Assembly: GCA_002450925.1 (NCBI GenBank)
Contig: DKAU01000109.1
Location: 1-8,662, forward strand
DNA length: 8,662 nt
Source: Thiobacillus sp. UBA6918
GTDB taxonomy: Bacteria > Pseudomonadota > Gammaproteobacteria > Burkholderiales > Thiobacillaceae
Direction of reading: 5' to 3'
In this document: positions 6,685-8,662 of the stretch, in pieces
How positions within the stretch are numbered: the stretch's first letter is position 1
How the letters are laid out: every line of letters begins with the position of its first letter
Notes under the pieces: model-generated
The model's database searches: none
Seen by the model: the letters and a program-made list of their open reading frames with translations, nothing else
What the model was told of the DNA's origin: nothing
Translations under genes and position numbers: made by a program

Positions 6685-8658
6685 TCAGAAATCCCGCTTG
6701 CCTGATATCCGGAATATGGTGTGGTCGCGTGAATAGCTTCCCTGAGATTCGCGGGTATAGGTCAACCCGGAAGTCAGCGTCAGCTTGCGCTTGCGCCAGA
6801 CCGCATTAAGCGAATAGTCCTCGCGTTTTCTTGGAATGGGGGCGCCGACATCCTCTTCCATCCCGGCAGAACCGTTGAAATCAACACCAAAACGCCTGGC
6901 CCATGCGCGTATTTCGTACGCTCTCAGCTCCTGGTCCTGTGAAGACAATGTGTAGTTGACAAAGCTTTGCCTGGCAGTTGCGCGCAGGTTCAAAAAACTG
7001 AAAACCGGTTCCGTTGTCTGCAGAAAAACGTCGCCGGCCAGGCGCCGGTATGGCGATATCGTCTCATCCCTGTCTTCGGTTTCGATGCTACCGCCAAGCG
7101 AAAACCCTTTGATGAGAGGTGCCTCGGCCCGGAAGCCGAGCAGGATGTCCCTGACCTTGTTCAACTGATAAGAGGAAAAGCCGGACGTGATGTTTGGTGA
7201 CGAATCATACAGTCGGAAATAGGCTTCGATGTCGCGTGCCAGCCTCCAGTTGAGATTGAGTGTCTGGTCAAGCTGGTTGGATGCATAGCTTCCGCCAATG
7301 TCGTATGTGTAATCAACCAGTACGGTATCGCCATCAATGATGTTGCCGCCGATAAGGCGTTGAATTCGTGTTTCTGCACCGATTAGGATCAGAATATAGT
7401 CTACATTCTCGATGTAGGTCTGAGTTTGAGCCTGGTTGGTTACGACCACGCTGCCTGCCACAACGTGAAGATTGTTAAGTGGAATTTGTGTGGTTCCTGA
7501 CAACGTGTGTTGTTCGTCAAGAATGTCGACCAGTGGATTGCTTGCCTGCTGGTCCCGCTGCTCGTATCTGGCCGCATAACTGATTTGCATGTTGCCTGGC
7601 CACAGGGGGAATTTGTAGCGAATCGAGCCATCCGCCGAATTGGATTGCAGCCTGTACTGCGTGGCTTCATTGCGTTCTGTTTTGAGCGAAAAGCTTGTTT
7701 CCAGGTTGGTTGCTGGCAGATATGAGAAACCTCCAATCAGAGACTGGATGGTCAGGTTGGTGAGCCCCTGGTCGCTACGATTCAGGTTGTAGGTACCAAA
7801 ATAATTCAGTTTCTTGGATGGGTAGCCGCGAAAGTCGAGCAGAAACCCGAAGTCGCTCTGTTCCGGCTGGTCGACAAGCGCCAGGGCATATTTCCGCTTG
7901 TTGTAAAAGATATTGTTGGTCAGACCATACTTGTTTTCCTCTCCAAACTGGAGGCGTGTGTTCAGGTTCGCCCCCTGAAAAGAGGAAGTGCTCGCCTGGA
8001 TGGGGAGGCTAAGGCTGCCGCTGCGCGAAGACTGATCGGCAGACTGGAAGTGAAAATTGCTTGATCCCAAACTGCCGAATGCATGGCTGATGTTGAAATT
8101 GATTTGTTCCAGTTCTTCGTCGATGATGCGCCCTGTGCTTTTTCCCTGAATTTGGTTGTGGGTATAGCCGACGCTGAGGGGCAAACCCAGATCAACGTTC
8201 GACATGGAAAAGTGGAAGCCATACTGATCGGTTTCCTGAACCATGATCTCGCCGGGCGCCACGGAAACGGAAGGGTTCAGGTGGTCGTAGAACAATGATC
8301 CCTGTATCGGTTTTCCGCTCAGGAAATTGGCATGGGTGGTAAAGCTGAACAGATTTTCCCCGGATCTCGTTGTGCCTGCATTTGTGTCCAGGCTGAGGTC
8401 CTCCCGGGTGAATCCACCGCCGATGTCGAGGGTGAGGAAGTTGGGATGAAATACGTAGCTGTGGGTCATGACGAAAACTTTTTCGCTCAGGTCTGACTGG
8501 GTTTGGCGGGAAGATCCGGAAGTGAACCCGTCATGCAAAAAGTCCACCAGCGCATAGCCATCTATCCCGGTCAGCTTGAACCCGGCAATCTCTGCGCCGC
8601 GGCACGTAGCTATTGCCAGCACAACGAGTGAAGTAACTCCACAATATACATATGCCAC
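6685..8658 (-). CDS. Large outer-membrane beta-barrel (porin-like) protein, 5' end probably cut by window edge
   Basis: The frame gives at least 657 residues. After a hydrophobic N-terminal segment (about residues 8-18) the protein has no membrane helix. It consists of many alternating polar/hydrophobic strands rich in Tyr, Phe, Asn, Ser and Gly, separated by polar loops, and it ends in phenylalanine (GKRDF), the usual C-terminal signal for BAM-assisted barrel insertion. Residues 398-455 look like a separate beta domain with NVDY and VDYTY elements. The first possible start in the window is GTG at 8658, but the peptide from there has no positive residue before its hydrophobic core, and the codon before it (CGT, Arg) keeps the frame open to the edge. 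The true start is therefore probably outside. As the first visible gene before the NHL lipoprotein and multihaem cytochrome, it may form the outer-membrane channel of an electron conduit. I do not recognise a named gene; another outer-membrane role remains possible. Confidence 0.82.
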   Translation of the reverse strand: MAYVYCGVTSLVVLAIATCRGAEIAGFKLTGIDGYALVDFLHDGFTSGSSRQTQSDLSEKVFVMTHSYVFHPNFLTLDIGGGFTREDLSLDTNAGTTRSGENLFSFTTHANFLSGKPIQGSLFYDHLNPSVSVAPGEIMVQETDQYGFHFSMSNVDLGLPLSVGYTHNQIQGKSTGRIIDEELEQINFNISHAFGSLGSSNFHFQSADQSSRSGSLSLPIQASTSSFQGANLNTRLQFGEENKYGLTNNIFYNKRKYALALVDQPEQSDFGFLLDFRGYPSKKLNYFGTYNLNRSDQGLTNLTIQSLIGGFSYLPATNLETSFSLKTERNEATQYRLQSNSADGSIRYKFPLWPGNMQISYAARYEQRDQQASNPLVDILDEQHTLSGTTQIPLNNLHVVAGSVVVTNQAQTQTYIENVDYILILIGAETRIQRLIGGNIIDGDTVLVDYTYDIGGSYASNQLDQTLNLNWRLARDIEAYFRLYDSSPNITSGFSSYQLNKVRDILLGFRAEAPLIKGFSLGGSIETEDRDETISPYRRLAGDVFLQTTEPVFSFLNLRATARQSFVNYTLSSQDQELRAYEIRAWARRFGVDFNGSAGMEEDVGAPIPRKREDYSLNAVWRKRKLTLTSGLTYTRESQGSYSRDHTIFRISGKRDF

Positions 8659-8662
8659 ACGG

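Noticed and set aside
8600..8605. Lipobox-like IATC in the barrel N-terminus, suggesting a lipoprotein
   Set aside because: The residue before Cys is Thr, which is unusual for a lipobox, and the true start is uncertain, so lipidation was not called.

Overview
All coding sequence in this window lies on the minus strand, so transcription runs from the right edge (8662) to the left edge (1). Nine genes are packed with almost no space between them: gaps run from 4-base overlaps to 19 bases. No RNA gene, mobile element, CRISPR array, internal promoter or terminator could be supported. The promoter of the run must lie to the right of 8662, and the run continues past position 1.

Right half, in transcription order: a large outer-membrane beta-barrel protein (6685-8658, start probably beyond the edge), a six-bladed NHL beta-propeller lipoprotein (5660-6682), and a secreted multihaem c-type cytochrome (3945-5663). 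The cytochrome has eleven CXXCH motifs plus one C-terminal CX3CH motif. A barrel, a surface or periplasmic lipoprotein and a multihaem cytochrome together resemble modules that move electrons across the outer membrane, as in porin-cytochrome conduits of metal-reducing and iron-oxidising bacteria. That role is inference.

Left half: the System I cytochrome c maturation genes ccmA, ccmB, ccmC, ccmD, ccmE and the first 418 codons of ccmF, in canonical order. ccmA begins one base after the cytochrome stop codon, and its ribosome binding site lies inside the last cytochrome codons. The cytochrome and the machinery that attaches its haem are therefore probably made from one message. Key residues of CcmA, CcmC, CcmE and CcmF are intact: Walker motifs, the tryptophan-rich WWD motifs, haem-ligand histidines and the CcmE haem-binding histidine.

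The organism is a Gram-negative bacterium with System I maturation. The ccm proteins look proteobacterial, and my impression is betaproteobacterial (Gallionella/Sideroxydans-like relatives), but this rests on memory of family appearance, not on a search. The cytochrome and NHL proteins resemble families I associate with Geobacter-type bacteria. Sampled lines suggest lower G+C in the right half than in the ccm half, so joining of a transferred electron-transfer module to a resident ccm operon is possible.
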